From assembly GCA_016630955.3 (NCBI GenBank), contig CM049995.1, positions 124,001 to 188,000 of the forward strand: a stretch of DNA of 64,000 nt, in the 5' to 3' direction. The position numbers and the translations under genes were made by a program. The notes under the pieces were generated by a model that saw nothing but the letters and a program-made list of their open reading frames with translations, ran no database searches and was not told the origin of the DNA. This document shows positions 11,048-23,685 of this stretch, piece by piece (the first letter of the stretch is position 1; the number at the start of each line of letters is the position of its first letter). The DNA is from Didymella arachidicola (Eukaryota > Ascomycota > Dothideomycetes > Pleosporales > Didymellaceae).

Positions 11048-11963
11048 GTTGACGGTTGAAGAGAGAGGTCTGTGATCGCTCGTCTGATTTGAAATCGCGG
11101 AAGTCTGTAGCAGCTCCCTTTGTGTTAGCAGTATGAAAAAACCCATACCCGTTCGAATTCAGACGCCTTATATGCACCATTCGTCAGTAGCTCCCGTAGG
11201 GTTCGGTTGATTATCGAAAAGCATGCGGTGTGCAATGCAGAGACCTTGACGTCCATTCAGGTCTCGAAGATGCTGCCCACTTTTAGCCTTGTACATCCGA
11301 GCTGTCAGGACGCAAGAACCCGATGGCAACGTGGTCGTTCGTACACGGCTAGCTTCTCGATGGGGCTGCCGAGTGTATTACAGACAGTATTCCACCGTCA
11401 CGCCGTAGGAAACGTGATACTCTTTGTATGCGCAACAGGTGACGAGCATCAAAGACAGGTAGGCTCGAACAGGATTGTCTCAACCAGGAACCAGTCGGGA
11501 CATGGAGATTTCCGCCTCACTCATGGATAACCTGAAGGCCATCGTTGCTACGGGGTCGTCCTGGTCACGTCGACATCTCGAAAACGTCGGACTTTACCTC
11601 GAACGTAGGACGGGGCTGAGAGAGCGGTGAATAACAAACTTTCTGGGCGTGTGACTGTAACGATATGATACCGTCGATGCACAGAGTCTCTGGGGACAGT
11701 CGCACAGAGGTACATCACGGCCGCAAACTAGCATACCGCCTTTTCCAGGTCATGGACACATGGTCTGAAATTGTTAGAGAAGAAACTTCATCGAGCACAG
11801 GACGTGCGCGAGATCGAGGTGTCGTATGATGCTTGATGGGAGAGGAGCGATAATATTCGTATGGCAAAGGCGCGCCAACACAGCCCCACTCTAATTGCCG
11901 CACAAGGCGCGACGCGTTCCCCAGTTTATCTCCGAGGTTCCTTCACAACGTCATCCCCACAAC
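11048..11963. other. Intergenic between SSP copy 4 and ORC6
   Basis: Divergent spacer of about 0.9 kb containing the two promoters. No gene, RNA or repeat was recognised. Confidence 0.6.
11167..11173 (-). promoter_or_regulatory. TATA-like element of SSP copy 4
   Basis: CTTATAT on the plus strand reads ATATAAG on the coding strand, about 120 bp before the start codon. Confidence 0.4.
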
Positions 11964-13118
11964 ATGAACAAGGCCAGCATCGAGCAAGCTCTCACGGGGC
12001 TGCTCCCCACGCTCAACGGACCATTACCTTCCGAGCTAGTCGATGTCGCCTTGTCATTGCTGGCGCGCTCAAGAAGTGCTGCCAATTCCTTGAAGCCAGA
12101 GGAAGAGATAGGTCGGCCATATGCATGCGCGCAACTGGCTTGCGAGAGGTGAACTTTAACGAAAGCCTTCATTGAGCGATTAGCTGTGCTGACAAACCAA
12201 TACAGGCTGAAGAAACGCCTCAATCTACCATCGATAGCGTCTCGCCCACCATGTCCACCACGGGTGTACAAGAAGCTTCACAACTATCTCGCCAGCGCCC
12301 TGCCCGACTCTTCAGCGCCCCGTGATCCACAGACACCACGCAAAGATCGCACATCTGCCCCAGCTTCTGCTAGAACAACACCAAAGACACCCATGAGCGG
12401 CAGGAAGACTCCACGTACGGCCCAGAAGATCGACAGCAGCACCGGAGAACCGCCGGAATGGATCATGCTCGCCATTCGTATGCTCGCCAAGAATCTCTCA
12501 TACCCACCCGCTATACCTCACGTGTACACTGGCGTTGAGTCAATCCTGCCACTCATGGCTCGCATGGCCGCAGCAACAGCAGACACACCCAGTAAGCGAT
12601 CGAGGCGGACCGGCAACGACTCCAGAGCTCCTATGGCAGCTGTGTCAGAGACAAAGACCATTGTATTGGTCGTCGTAGTATTCTTATACGTCATGACGAA
12701 AATGGAGAACCGGGACATAACGCCCGAGGTTTATGAAGCACGAAAGGCCAAAGCCATCATCACCATGCTCGAGCTGCCCGCCGCAAAGAACACCTCCTCC
12801 GAAGAGCTCTCTTCCGATATAGAGGATTTGTTGCATGTCGCGATTGACGAAGGCTGGATGCGGATGGAGTGGTTCTTGAACATCAGACCAGTCGACAGCG
12901 TTGATGAGATGGAGGGCATCGAGACGTCGGGCAACGGCACTGTCCGATCTGCAGCAACTCCGTCTTCGGGTCTCAAAGGCGGTGGCAGTGATTACATCGG
13001 TCTTGGTACCATGCTACAAGACGCCACTGACTACTTGGGCGAGCGCCAAAGGCAGGACTACAAGGCTTGGAAAGCACAAATTATGACTCGACTTGAAGAA
13101 ATCGAAGCAGGCGCATGA
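11964..13118 (+). CDS. ORC6: Origin recognition complex subunit 6
   Basis: Exons 11964-12148 and 12206-13118 encode 365 residues. The N-terminal cyclin-box-like helical domain starts MNKASIEQALTGLLP and continues across the 57-nt intron into LKKRLNLPSIASRPPCPPRV, the segment typical of fungal Orc6. A proline/threonine-rich linker with SGRKTPRTAQK (possible CDK sites) follows, then a second helical domain containing AIRMLAKNLSYPPAIPHVYTG. Orc6 is part of the six-subunit complex that marks replication origins and loads the MCM helicase in the nucleus. The gene converges on GCV1, with only 59 bp between stop codons. Length is typical for filamentous fungi. Confidence 0.88.
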
Positions 13119-13177
13119 GAGACCACTTGACTGGGCTTCTGTGCAGGGAATCAGGATTGTCATTACACGCGTCTGGC

Positions 13178-14609
13178 CTATGCCTTGGCTGTTGTGGGCT
13201 GCTTGAAGTACTTGCTGGGAACAAAGGGCATCTTGCTCACCACCGCCTTCCTCTTCTTTCCACGGACGACGACCTGGACTTCAGTACCTGCCTTGTGCAG
13301 GCCATCCTTGATGTAGCCCATCGAGATGTTCTTCTTTAAGGTGGGTGACGGGCAACCGGAGGTGATGTTGCCGATCTTCTCACCAGACTCGCTGACAATC
13401 TCAGCACCTTCGCGAGCAGGAGAACCCTCGATGATGAGGCCAATGCGGCGTCGCGAAACACCGCCACCTTCGGACTTCTTCTTCAGCTGCTGCAGAATGA
13501 CAGAATCTCCGTGGAAACCGCCCTTCGCGCGACGATCCTTGCCAATGATCCAGGACAGTGCCGCCTCAACAGGAGTTGTAGTGTCGTCCAGGTCGTGGCC
13601 GTAGAGGCACATTCCAGCCTCGAGGCGAAGAGTGTCGCGCGCACCAAGACCAGCAAAGCGCAACTCATCCTTTGCATTGTCGAGGAGGAACTGAGTAACC
13701 GCCTCAGTAGCAGCAGATGGAATGCTGATCTCGAAACCGTCCTCGCCGGTGTACCCCGCACGGCTGACCAGCACCTTGACTTCCGTACCCTTGATCGTCG
13801 CTGGGGTGCATTGTCCGAAGTACAACGACTTGAGGGTAAGGACCGACTCGTCGGCCAAGACGCGAGATAGAATCTCTGCAGACAGAGGGCCTTGCAGAGC
13901 GACCAAACCCTGGCCGTCGAGGATATTCCATTCGACGGCCTGATCAGGGTTCTTCTGCTTCCACGACTCCAACTGCTCAGACAGGTACGCCTTGTCCTTC
14001 TCGCGGCATCCAGCGTTGGTGACGACGTAGAATCTGTCTGGCAGGCGGGCGATGACGGTGTCGTCGACGATGCCTCCAGTCTCAGGGTGCAAGAGGGTAG
14101 AGAGGGTGGACTGGTTGATTGGCAGAGTGGAAATGGATGAAGGAGTGATGCTCTCGAGGAATGCTTCGGCGCCAGGTCCAGAGAAGTGGTGCTGCACCCT
14201 AGACGGTTGTTAGGAATATAGCTGCAGACACCTTCTGCTGACAATCTTACATGTGTCCAACATCAAACAGACTCGCCTTCTCACGGGTCCAGTTGTGCGA
14301 ATCGATGATGCTCAAGTCGCTGTACTGGACAGGCATCTCGTAGCCGCCAAAGGGCACGAACTTGGCGCCGTACTTGCTATGGAGCTCATACAGAGCCGTC
14401 CTTGCTGGCTTCTCTGCAGAGGCCTCGGACGAAGCAAAGCGGACGAATTGCTGCAGCTGTCGTGTTTCGAGCTTGCGGGGAGTCGCAGCTTGGCTAGATA
14501 TCTTTCGTGTGCTGTGCTGGAGCGTCTGCGCATATCCAGGCCTCAATGCGCGGGTCACAGAGGCATTGACAGCCGGCTGCAGCTTTGCAACAACTCTTTT
14601 CGAGGTCAT
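13178..14609 (-). CDS. GCV1: Glycine cleavage system T protein (aminomethyltransferase), mitochondrial
   Basis: Minus-strand exons 14609-14251 and 14198-13178, with a 52-nt intron, give 459 residues. The chosen start, [11 protein letters not shown], opens a basic, Ser/Arg-rich mitochondrial presequence; an ATG 75 nt upstream would only lengthen it. The catalytic domain begins [20 protein letters not shown] and includes [19 protein letters not shown] across the intron. The folate-binding region has [11 protein letters not shown] and the C-terminal barrel has [16 protein letters not shown]. The enzyme transfers the aminomethyl carbon of glycine from the H protein to tetrahydrofolate and releases ammonia in the mitochondrial matrix. 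It shares a 238-bp divergent promoter with VMA5. Confidence 0.95.
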
Positions 14610-14847
14610 TTTCGAGGGGTGTAGGAGGAATGGTCTCCAGAGTTTCCCCGACGGCCATTCATGAGCGCGGCAATTCACGGGCAACGCATGCGAGCTGCTG
14701 CGATAGGTACAGCGCCCGGACGAGACCAGTGACGCAGCGCGCTAGGGCCCCAAGCTCTCCACCAAGGCAAGTCCTACCTCATGCGGCAAAACAACCCTAC
14801 TGCCCACCCCGATTGCGCGCGCTGCACACGACCGAACGGCCAACACC

Positions 14848-16081
14848 ATGTCGAAAGGCACCAAGTACCTGCTGGTGTCGCTGCCGACGTCCATCTCGCC
14901 CAGCAACCACGCCGACGAAGCGCTGACAGCCCTGCGCTCGACCGTTACCAATGACGTTGGCTCCACCTACCCGTTCGCGATCCCCGAGTTCAAGATTGGC
15001 ACCCTCGATGCGTTGGTGCAGCAGGCCGACGACCTCGCCAAGCTCGAGAATGCCTGCCACGGCGTCGTGGGCAAGGTGGGGGACAGCCTGCGGACGATCC
15101 TCGACGGCGACGAGGGCAAGGTGCAGCAGCAGAAGACGATCAACGACAAGCCGGTCGAGCAGTACCTGCGGACGTTCCAGTGGAACAAGGTCAAGTACCG
15201 CGCCGACAAGCCCATCGCCGACCTCATCAACCTGCTGCAGAAGGAGATACAAGGCATCGACAACGACGTCAAGGCCAAGTTCAGCCAGTACAACCAGACC
15301 AAGTCCGCCCTCGCCGCCGCAGAGCGCAAGAAGACTGGCAATCTGTCTACCAAATCGCTCGTGTCGGTCGTCAACCCCAACTCGCTGATCCGCGACTCGG
15401 AGTACCTCGACACCCACCTCATCGCCGTCCCCAACGTCACCGTGAAGGAGTTCTACAAGTCATACGAGGAGCTCACTCCCATGGTGGTTCCTCGCTCGGC
15501 CAACCAGCTGGCGAAGGACGACGAGTTCACATTGTTTGCCGTCACAGTATTCAAGAAGCACTCGACCGAGTTCGTGCACAAATGCAGAGAGAAGCGTTGG
15601 ACGCCCAGAGACTACAAGTACAAGGAGGGCGGAAAGGAAGAGGAAGCCAAGGAGGCCGATCAGCTCCAGCGAGATGCACAGAAGCAGTGGGGCGAGGCTC
15701 TGAGGTTAGGGCGGACCGGCTACAGCGAGAGCGCCATGATCTGGATCCACGTTCTTGCATTACGAGTCTTTGTCGAGACAGTGCTGCGGTATGGTCTGCC
15801 GCTTGACTTTGTCTGCGGACTCATCCAGGTATGCTTCATCATTTGTCGCGCCCATGTAGTCCTGCTAACCATTGTAGACCGGCGATGCCAAGGCAGCGAA
15901 GAAGGCGAAGACAAACCTCGACAACACCTATTCGTACCTGGGCGGCAATGCTTTCGGTCGCGATAACAAGGGACGCGTCAAGAAGGACGACTCGGCTCTG
16001 ACAGCTGAGATGCAGTCGTCCGGGCATGTTGGTGACCAGGAGTACACTGCATACGTTTATTACGAGTTTGAGGTTGTATAG
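14848..16081 (+). CDS. VMA5: V-type ATPase subunit C
   Basis: Exons 14848-15828 and 15878-16081 (49-nt intron) give 394 residues, close to yeast Vma5. The sequence runs from KYLLVSLPTSISP through the long helical stalk (DKPIADLINLLQKEIQGID) to the foot domain, with VPNVTVKEFYKSYEELTPMV and LRYGLPLDFVCGLIQ before the intron and YVYYEFEVV at the end. Subunit C links the peripheral stalks to the V1 sector and is released on reversible V1-Vo disassembly at vacuolar and endosomal membranes. The identification is strong over the whole length. Confidence 0.95.
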
Positions 16082-16314
16082 ACGGTGAGCAATAGCGCAT
16101 CTGAGATGCATGTATAGACATGAGCGAACAATATCACACTTTTGGGCGAGTCAAAACATAGTCTTTTCGCGATGTTAGTCGGTGCTGGTGATAGTGCAGG
16201 CCAAGTGCGGCGCTAGCGATAAGCCCTGATTTCGAACTCTTGGCGCGTTCCGCAAAAAAGTATCCCGGATCAAAGAGACAATTCCTGCAGCACGAACAAC
16301 GCCAAACAGCCACG

Positions 16315-17390
<1,076 letters not shown>

Positions 17391-17653
17391 TAATGTGCGC
17401 GCATCCTGCTTTCGAACAAAAGCATCAGCATTCATCGGTGTTCAGGATAGTTCCAAGGTCAATACCCATTGCATTACCTTTTGAGGTTTATGGTGTCTGT
17501 TCAGCGAATTGGCGCGCTAGCTTGGCTAACGCGTTCAGACATGAATCGTCTCGGGCGGCTCTTTTTCCGGTACCCCAGCCGTTCATCACTCCTGAGGCTT
17601 ATCTGGACGTCAAGTCTGCTGCAGGACCCTGCATTTCAGTCATTCCCTTCGTC

Positions 17654-18925
17654 ATGTCACTACTTTCAGTATTCTCTGCCGTTGTTACCGTCCTAGCTTT
17701 TCTCAGCACAACATGCGCACACACCATCTTGGACAACCAATGCTGGTCGGAGCGCACTTTGCAGACCATCACATTCCAATCACACAAGACTTCTACGCCA
17801 TCCAGGATCATTGAAATCGCAGATGGCATCCCTACACCCCCCAAACCCGCATTCTCCTTCCACCTCCCCTGGCCCTGGACCCACCAACCCATCTGCACCC
17901 CTCCCCTCCCCAGCACCCAATCTCCCCTCTGCACCTACACCAGCACCACCTTTGCCTCGGGCCGCGGCATCTCCATCGTCACAACGCCCTCCCTAGCCGC
18001 CGGAATCGCCACCCTCCCCGCCTTCACAAACCCATCCATCCTCCAAAAAACCAACACAAACACCCCCACAACCCTCCTCTTCACCTCCTCCATCCCCGGA
18101 AAAGGAACCGGCACCCTCGCCCTCCACACCCTCCCCCCCGGAACCCAAATCCTCCGCCACACACCCGCCTTCCTCGCCTACCTCGAAGCCGACCTCCCCA
18201 CCCTCCCCCGCGAAGCCCTCTGGTCCCTCGCCGTATCCCGGCTGCCACCCAAGACGCGGGCCTCGTTCCTGGAACTAACGTACATCTACGGGGACGCGCG
18301 GGTGCGCGTGCAGGACATTGTCAAGGGGAACACGTTCCAGGTGACGCTCGGCGGGGCGAACCATCTGGCTGTGTTCCCCGAGCCGAGTCGGTTGAATCAT
18401 GATTGTGCGCCGAATGCGCAGTATGTGCTTGATCCGCGCACGCTGACGCATACGGTGCGGGTGACGCGGGAGGTGGGGGAGGGGGATGAGGTGAGTATTG
18501 CGTATACGAGTCCTATGGAGAAAACGGCGGTGCGGAGGGAGAAGTTGGCGGAGGGGTTTCACTTTGAGTGTCGGTGTAGACGGTGTCGTGAGGGAGGGGT
18601 GAGCGATGCGGTGCTTGACGATATCGAGGCGATGCAGCGGGAGCTTAATGATTGGGGGGTGGGGAGTCGGGGGACGGTGGAGATGGCGCGGAGGCTGGTG
18701 GGGTTGTATGAGGGGGAGGGGTTGGAGGGGTTTCTGGATGTGCCGTTTGGGTTTTTGGCGTTGGCGTTGAATGCTGTGGGGGATAGTGAGGGGGCGAGGG
18801 TGTGGGCGGGGAGGGCGAGGGAGAAGGTGTTGGCGAAGGATGGGAGGGGGGCGGATGCGTTGAGGATTTGGACGGAGATTATTGAGGATGCGGAGGGGCA
18901 TTGGAGTTATCGGCGGCGGGTGTAA
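17654..18925 (+). CDS. SET-domain protein with N-terminal signal-like segment
   Basis: A single exon of 423 residues. The start is the ATG giving MSLLSVFSAVVTVLAFLSTT, a hydrophobic segment that looks like a signal peptide; the frame extends upstream without a better start. The split SET domain contains GTLALHTLPPGTQIL, the substrate/cofactor motif RLNHDCAPNAQY (NHxCxPN) and GEGDEVSIAYTSP, followed by a post-SET-like cysteine cluster, ECRCRRC. The C-terminal part is helical and TPR-like. SET proteins normally methylate lysines with S-adenosylmethionine. A signal peptide would place this one in the secretory pathway, which is odd for a histone-type enzyme. Codon third positions change from C-rich to G-rich near 18240. 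Confidence 0.85.
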   Translation: MSLLSVFSAVVTVLAFLSTTCAHTILDNQCWSERTLQTITFQSHKTSTPSRIIEIADGIPTPPKPAFSFHLPWPWTHQPICTPPLPSTQSPLCTYTSTTFASGRGISIVTTPSLAAGIATLPAFTNPSILQKTNTNTPTTLLFTSSIPGKGTGTLALHTLPPGTQILRHTPAFLAYLEADLPTLPREALWSLAVSRLPPKTRASFLELTYIYGDARVRVQDIVKGNTFQVTLGGANHLAVFPEPSRLNHDCAPNAQYVLDPRTLTHTVRVTREVGEGDEVSIAYTSPMEKTAVRREKLAEGFHFECRCRRCREGGVSDAVLDDIEAMQRELNDWGVGSRGTVEMARRLVGLYEGEGLEGFLDVPFGFLALALNAVGDSEGARVWAGRAREKVLAKDGRGADALRIWTEIIEDAEGHWSYRRRV

Positions 18926-18980
18926 CTTCTCTTTTGTTTGTGTGATATTCTTGATTTGACTGTGTAGGGTATGTGTTATA

Positions 18981-20184
18981 CTACTCTTTGTACCTCTGGT
19001 CGTGGAACCCGGCCAGGACCTCCACCTTGCCCTCCTTCCAGCGCTTCTTGGTCTCCTCGGGATTGAGCTGCAGCGTCTGCTTGGCCTTGACCCACTCCTC
19101 CACGGTAACAATCTTATCGAACCTGGGTCTCACGCCCGCCTTCTCCAGCACCGGACTATCCGTAATGGGCAACAACTTGGTATCATTATGCGGGCGCGCA
19201 AAGTACAGCAACCCCGTACGACTATCCTCCCTCTGATCCTCGGGCGGCGCAACCACTCTGTGCACAGAAGACTTCAGCCACCCGCCCGTGAGATGCGAGA
19301 TTGTGTCTGCGAGATTGACAGTGATAGTACCGGGCTGCGCAGAAACCCACGTCCAGTTCCCGTCTTCGCCGAGGATCTGCAGCCCCGCGACCGGCTGGCG
19401 GAACAGCAGCGTAAGCGTCCCCAGATCCGTGTGCCCGCCCGTCGCGCCGTACTTTGCCTCGGCCCATTCCGCCTCCGTGCGCGGATGGTAGATCATGTAC
19501 CTACTGTGGTCCTCGCTCTTGCGGTCGTACGTGTGCTGCTTGACGAGGTACTCTTCGTCTGGGAGCTGCAGGACGATGGCGAAGAGGCGCAGTAGGGGGA
19601 GTACGACGTTTGCATGGAGAGCTTTCTGGAAGGCTTCGATTTCGGGGAGATGGGCTTGGAGGAGATCCGGCTGGCCGTATTTGCCGCGGAAGTCGTCTGT
19701 GAACTTGGGGAAGTTGTAGATTTCGATGTTGTCGCGTGCCTGTGCGACGAGAGAACGGCCGGGACGCCGCCAGCCGTTGTAGTCTGCGTTTGCGTAGTCT
19801 ACCTCGTACTTTTCCTTCTCCGAGGTGGGGAGCTTGAAGAAGTGCTTGGCGAGAGTGAACTGTCTGTCGACTGTCTCTTGCGAGATGCCAAAGTTCTTCA
19901 CGTAGAACTGAGTTTGAGTCAGTGCGCGTCGTGATGGATGACGTTGCTGGTGTACTCACAAATCCGACATGGTGGACGGCGTGCTCGAGTTGCTTCGAGA
20001 GTCGTTCCTTACCGCCTGGACGATCAAAGTCTTCCAGGTCCAGAGTGACAAGCTCCGCCCAAGGAAGTTCTGCCTTTGTCTCGGGAGGATGCACGTACGG
20101 TTCCAAGTTGGCGAAGTCGTACTGTGAAAGGTCTTTCTGCTCCGACGCAGCCGTCGTTCGAGTCTCTGTTGTTGTGGTCGCCAT
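18981..20184 (-). CDS. 2-oxoglutarate/Fe(II)-dependent oxygenase (isopenicillin-N-synthase-like)
   Basis: Minus-strand exons 20184-19960 and 19907-18981 (52-nt intron) give 383 residues. The N-terminal DIOX_N region ends VGF/FYVKNFGI across the intron. The catalytic double-stranded beta-helix shows the iron ligands: His and Asp in GGHTDLGTLTLLF and the distal His in SSVHRVVAPP, with the 2-oxoglutarate-binding Arg in SRTGLLYFARP. Such enzymes hydroxylate or desaturate small molecules. The substrate is not deducible. The gene is divergent to a transporter of the allantoate-permease family across about 0.9 kb, so a joint role in handling an imported organic compound is possible. Confidence 0.9.
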
Positions 20185-21088
20185 TGATGTGAGTGTGAGA
20201 TGCAGATGCTTCGATTTCGTAAATGGACCCGAGCGATGGGTGAGGTTTATACCGTGCGCTTGATGCGCAGTCGTCTCCTCACTCGGGCGTCGATGTCGCC
20301 ATCACTGACCCTCCGCTGTACCTGTCGATCCAGTCTCGCAGGAGCTCACAGGAGACTCGCAAGTCAGACGCCGCAAGACACCGAGGAACGCCGCACGCCC
20401 GTCCATACACCGGACGGCTAATAGTCTCGAGACGATAAGCTCTGCAGCCACAGCATACAAGCATCTTGCGCATTCCTGCAAGCACATTGGCTGCTGGCTG
20501 CTACTGCCGAGTAGTTGAGTGGGGTCGTTCCTACCCCACATGCGGTTCGCCGCTTCCGCATTCGCTACAAGATGGCGCGATCAAATCCTCCCATGACGAA
20601 TAGCCTGGATAAGGCGACTATTCCAGTAACTCTACCTACGATACAATTCACAAAGATGTGCTCTTCTTTACGATTTCAACTATAGCAGAAAGATCCATGT
20701 GTGATGAACAGCCGAGCCCGTAGCTATCCGTGCGATATAACACTCGCCTGTCCACTTACAACTCTCCCACCTAGAATCTGGAAACCAACGTTGTCTAGTG
20801 CGGCCCACGTGTGTCTGTTGAGTACTGGAGCGACGACCATGGACTGACTATGCAGGCTGGAAGCGCAAACGCCGGGGACAATGGCGCGATCGCCGCCATC
20901 CCTTCACACCACCAAGGGAAACTCTCGCCCAGCACAACAGGCAGGGAAGAATCCAGTGTTTATCTCTTCCCTGCGAACGCGGCGCTGCGGGTGATTTAAA
21001 GGTCTGATGTCGCAATGCCTCAGGTGCGGTGTCGTTGCTTGATATATATCCCCTCGTGCTCCGTAGTCACTTTGAGTTGACCCCGGCC
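20185..21088. promoter_or_regulatory. Divergent promoter region of the oxygenase and the MFS transporter
   Basis: About 0.9 kb without a gene. A TATATAT element (near 21041-21049) lies about 45 bp before the transporter start codon. No defined operator was identified. Confidence 0.45.
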
Positions 21089-22806
21089 ATGACTTCCAAA
21101 CACCCCTCTGTCGAATCAGAAGCAGAACCCAAGGTCCTCCCCTCCTCGCGCAGCACTACTCCCCCAGCCACCGGGGAGGTCAAGCCATGGGAGAAACCAG
21201 GGCTCATCGGGGCGCTGCGTCGGGGGCATCGTGCGTTCCAGCGCTATGTGTGGGATGATCCTGATAAGCCTGCGGAGGAGAAGTGGTTTTTGTTCAAGTT
21301 GGACTGCTTTCTCTTGACGTCTGCTTGTCTGGGGTATTTCAGCAAGAATCTGGATCAGTCGAATATCAGCAACGCTTATGTTTCGGGGGTACGTAACGTT
21401 ACAGCTCGTCGGACTCGACACTGCGCAACGCTGACGGGACTAGATGAAGGAGAGTCTGGACATGCGTGGCAGCGAGTTGACCTACGCAAGCAACGTCTTC
21501 ACAGCGGGCTACGTCGTCGGGCAACTGCCCGCCGTGATGCTCGCGACGCGGGTCCGACCCAGCATCCTCATCCCCAGCCTGGAAATCATGTGGTCGGTTC
21601 TCACGTTCTGCACGTCGTCCGTCACCAACGTGTCGCAGCTGTACGCGATGCGGTTCCTCGTGGGGCTGTGCGAGAGCGGGTATTTCCCCGTCATGATCTA
21701 TCTCGTGTCAAGCTGGTACACAAAAGGCGAGCGCGGGAAGCGCGTTGCGCTGTTCTACTGCACCGCGGCGCTGGCGGGTATGTTCAGCGGGTATCTGCAG
21801 GCGGGCGCGTATTCGGGGCTTGATGGCCGGTATGGGAAGCAAGGGTGGCAGTGGCTGTTTATCGTGTGCGGTATTATTTCGCTCCCGATTGCGTTTCTGG
21901 GGTACTTTTTCATACCGGATTTCCCCGAGACGACGCGCGCGTTCTACATCACGCCTGCGGAAGCGGGGAAGCAGCGTGCGCGGCTGGTTGCAGAGGGCCA
22001 GAAGCCGCTGGGGTATAATCCGTGGAATCGCAAGAAGATGCTGAGGATTGCGAAGCAGTGGCAGTTTTGGGTCCTGCCGCTGGGGTACTTCTTCGTCCAG
22101 TCGAGCTTTCCAAGTCATCAGCCGAACTTTGCGCTCTGGCTCCAGGCTAATGGGCATTCGGTTTACCAGAGAAATGTCTGGCCGACGGGTCAAGTCGCTA
22201 TCGGTGTCGTGGTCCAGCTTGCGGCAGGCATGATCTCGGACTCGCCACTGCTGAGGGGGAGACGCTGGCCGGTCATCATTGTTATGCAAGCAGGGACGTT
22301 GGTTGGTGTCAGTATCCTGGCTGCATGGAATGTCCCGGACAGAGTCAAGTACTTTGCGTACTACATCTCGTACTTCTCGGCGGGTGTACCGGGTCCGTAC
22401 TTTGCATGGTACTCGGACCTCATCCCGCACGATCATGAGATGCGTGGTTTTGTGATTGCTGGTAAGCTCTATTCTACGTGAATTTCAGTAGATTGTGCTA
22501 ACGGTACCAGCGTCGAACATGTTCAGCTTCATCAACGTGATTTGGTACACGATTGCGGTCTGGAGGACAGTCGACGCGCCGAGGTTCCACGCAGGCTTCA
22601 CAGCATGTGCGGTCTTCGGGGCTGCGATGATCTCGTTGACGGTCATGTTACAGTTTCTTCAGAGACGAGACGATAGGAAGAGGGCAGCAGATGGCACGAC
22701 TCGGGTTGATCCTGAAGCGCCAGAAGCCGCGCTGCCGAGGGCAAGTCTGGCAGAGGCAGCGACTGAAGTGATGAAGGACGGGGTGGCACCTCAGAAACAA
22801 GGCTGA
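21089..22806 (+). CDS. MFS transporter, allantoate permease/anion:cation symporter family
   Basis: Exons 21089-21388, 21444-22461 and 22511-22806 give 537 residues. The cytosolic N-terminus is followed by a first membrane segment (KLDCFLLTSACLGYFSKNLDQSNISNAYVSG) whose DQSNISNAY signature is typical of the Dal5/Tna1/Fen2 family. Further landmarks are RFLVGLCESGYFPVMIYL in helix 4 and FPETTRAFYITPAE in the central loop. About 12 membrane helices are expected in the plasma membrane. Family members import organic anions such as allantoate, nicotinate, pantothenate or biotin precursors; the exact substrate cannot be assigned. The introns (55 and 49 nt) are canonical. Confidence 0.92.
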
Positions 22807-23049
22807 GGGGTTGGGCATAGTCGTATCACGAATGAGACCCCAATAAGCAATGCCCACACTCCCTCCTTCTTTAGCAATCTTCCCTTGCCTTCACGTGCAA
22901 CACTACACTTCCAAGTAATTAAGCTCGACCATATGGAGTTCGGCTACATATAGTGTTCGGCCACCTCCTTACCAAACTAAAACTACTTATAACTTATTAA
23001 CTACCAAAGCGAAGAGTCTAATTTCTCTAATTTAAGCTAAAACTAACTA

Positions 23050-23073
23050 ACGCCAACCACCACCGGATGGCGC
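23050..23073 (+). repeat. Left TIR of the pogo element, outer part
   Basis: The first 24 bp of the 45-bp left inverted repeat. The remaining 21 bp are at 30189-30209, on the other side of the inserted retrotransposon. The last five bases here (GGCGC) are one copy of the retrotransposon target duplication. Confidence 0.9.
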
Positions 23074-23557
23074 TGTTGAAGTCGTACTTTAAGCAAAGCT
23101 CGTAAGCACTAGTTCTGTTGGTTCTCAGGGATGAATACAGTAACAGGGACACAAGGTGGGGGTTGCAATAAGGTGTACAGATATGATCTGTCAGTCTTGA
23201 AAGCAGGGGGGTTAACAATGAGTAGTACAGAGTAGACTGTCTAGCTCGAAGGTTGGTTGAGATCCAATATCGTAGATTGAAACTTAGGTTGAACACGAAC
23301 TGTAAGAGTTGTGTTCCTACGTACTATATACTATTCCTGTATCCCGAGTACCTGTAGTCTCCGGGATACCTGTGGTCTCCGGGATACCTGTGGTCTCCGG
23401 GATACCTGTGGTCTCCGGGATACCTGTGGTCTCCGGGATACTTGTGCTTGGCGGGATACCAGTCACGTGACTTGTGGGACACATATGCGTCACCCCGCAC
23501 TACTGCAGTAGAGTCCGTTCGTCTACTTGTGGCTTCCCTTCTCCTGTGATCGTAACA
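23074..23557 (-). repeat. 3' LTR of the gypsy element
   Basis: 484 bp, base-by-base equal to 29700-30183 as far as I can read. Flanked on the element side by the purine-rich AGGAGGGGAGGATAG (coding strand), the expected polypurine tract. Confidence 0.95.
23342..23459. repeat. 18-bp tandem repeat inside the 3' LTR
   Basis: Four near-perfect copies of CGGGATACCTGTGGTCTC plus degenerate copies at each side. The same array with the same copy number is in the other LTR. Confidence 0.9.
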
Positions 23558-23685
23558 CTATCCTCCCCTCCTAGGATTATCGTCCTCGATAACGTTGTTC
23601 CGTGCCGTGCGGTCGCATATCAGGTCGTAGGTATAAGTATAGTGTCAAAGGCGTGCCGCCTCTTGTTTCCGCATCCTCCCTGACC

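Noticed and set aside
23311..23511. Repetitive 66-codon frame (LRDTCG repeats) in the LTR
   Set aside because: It is a by-product of the 18-bp tandem repeat, whose length is a multiple of three; found equally in both LTRs.
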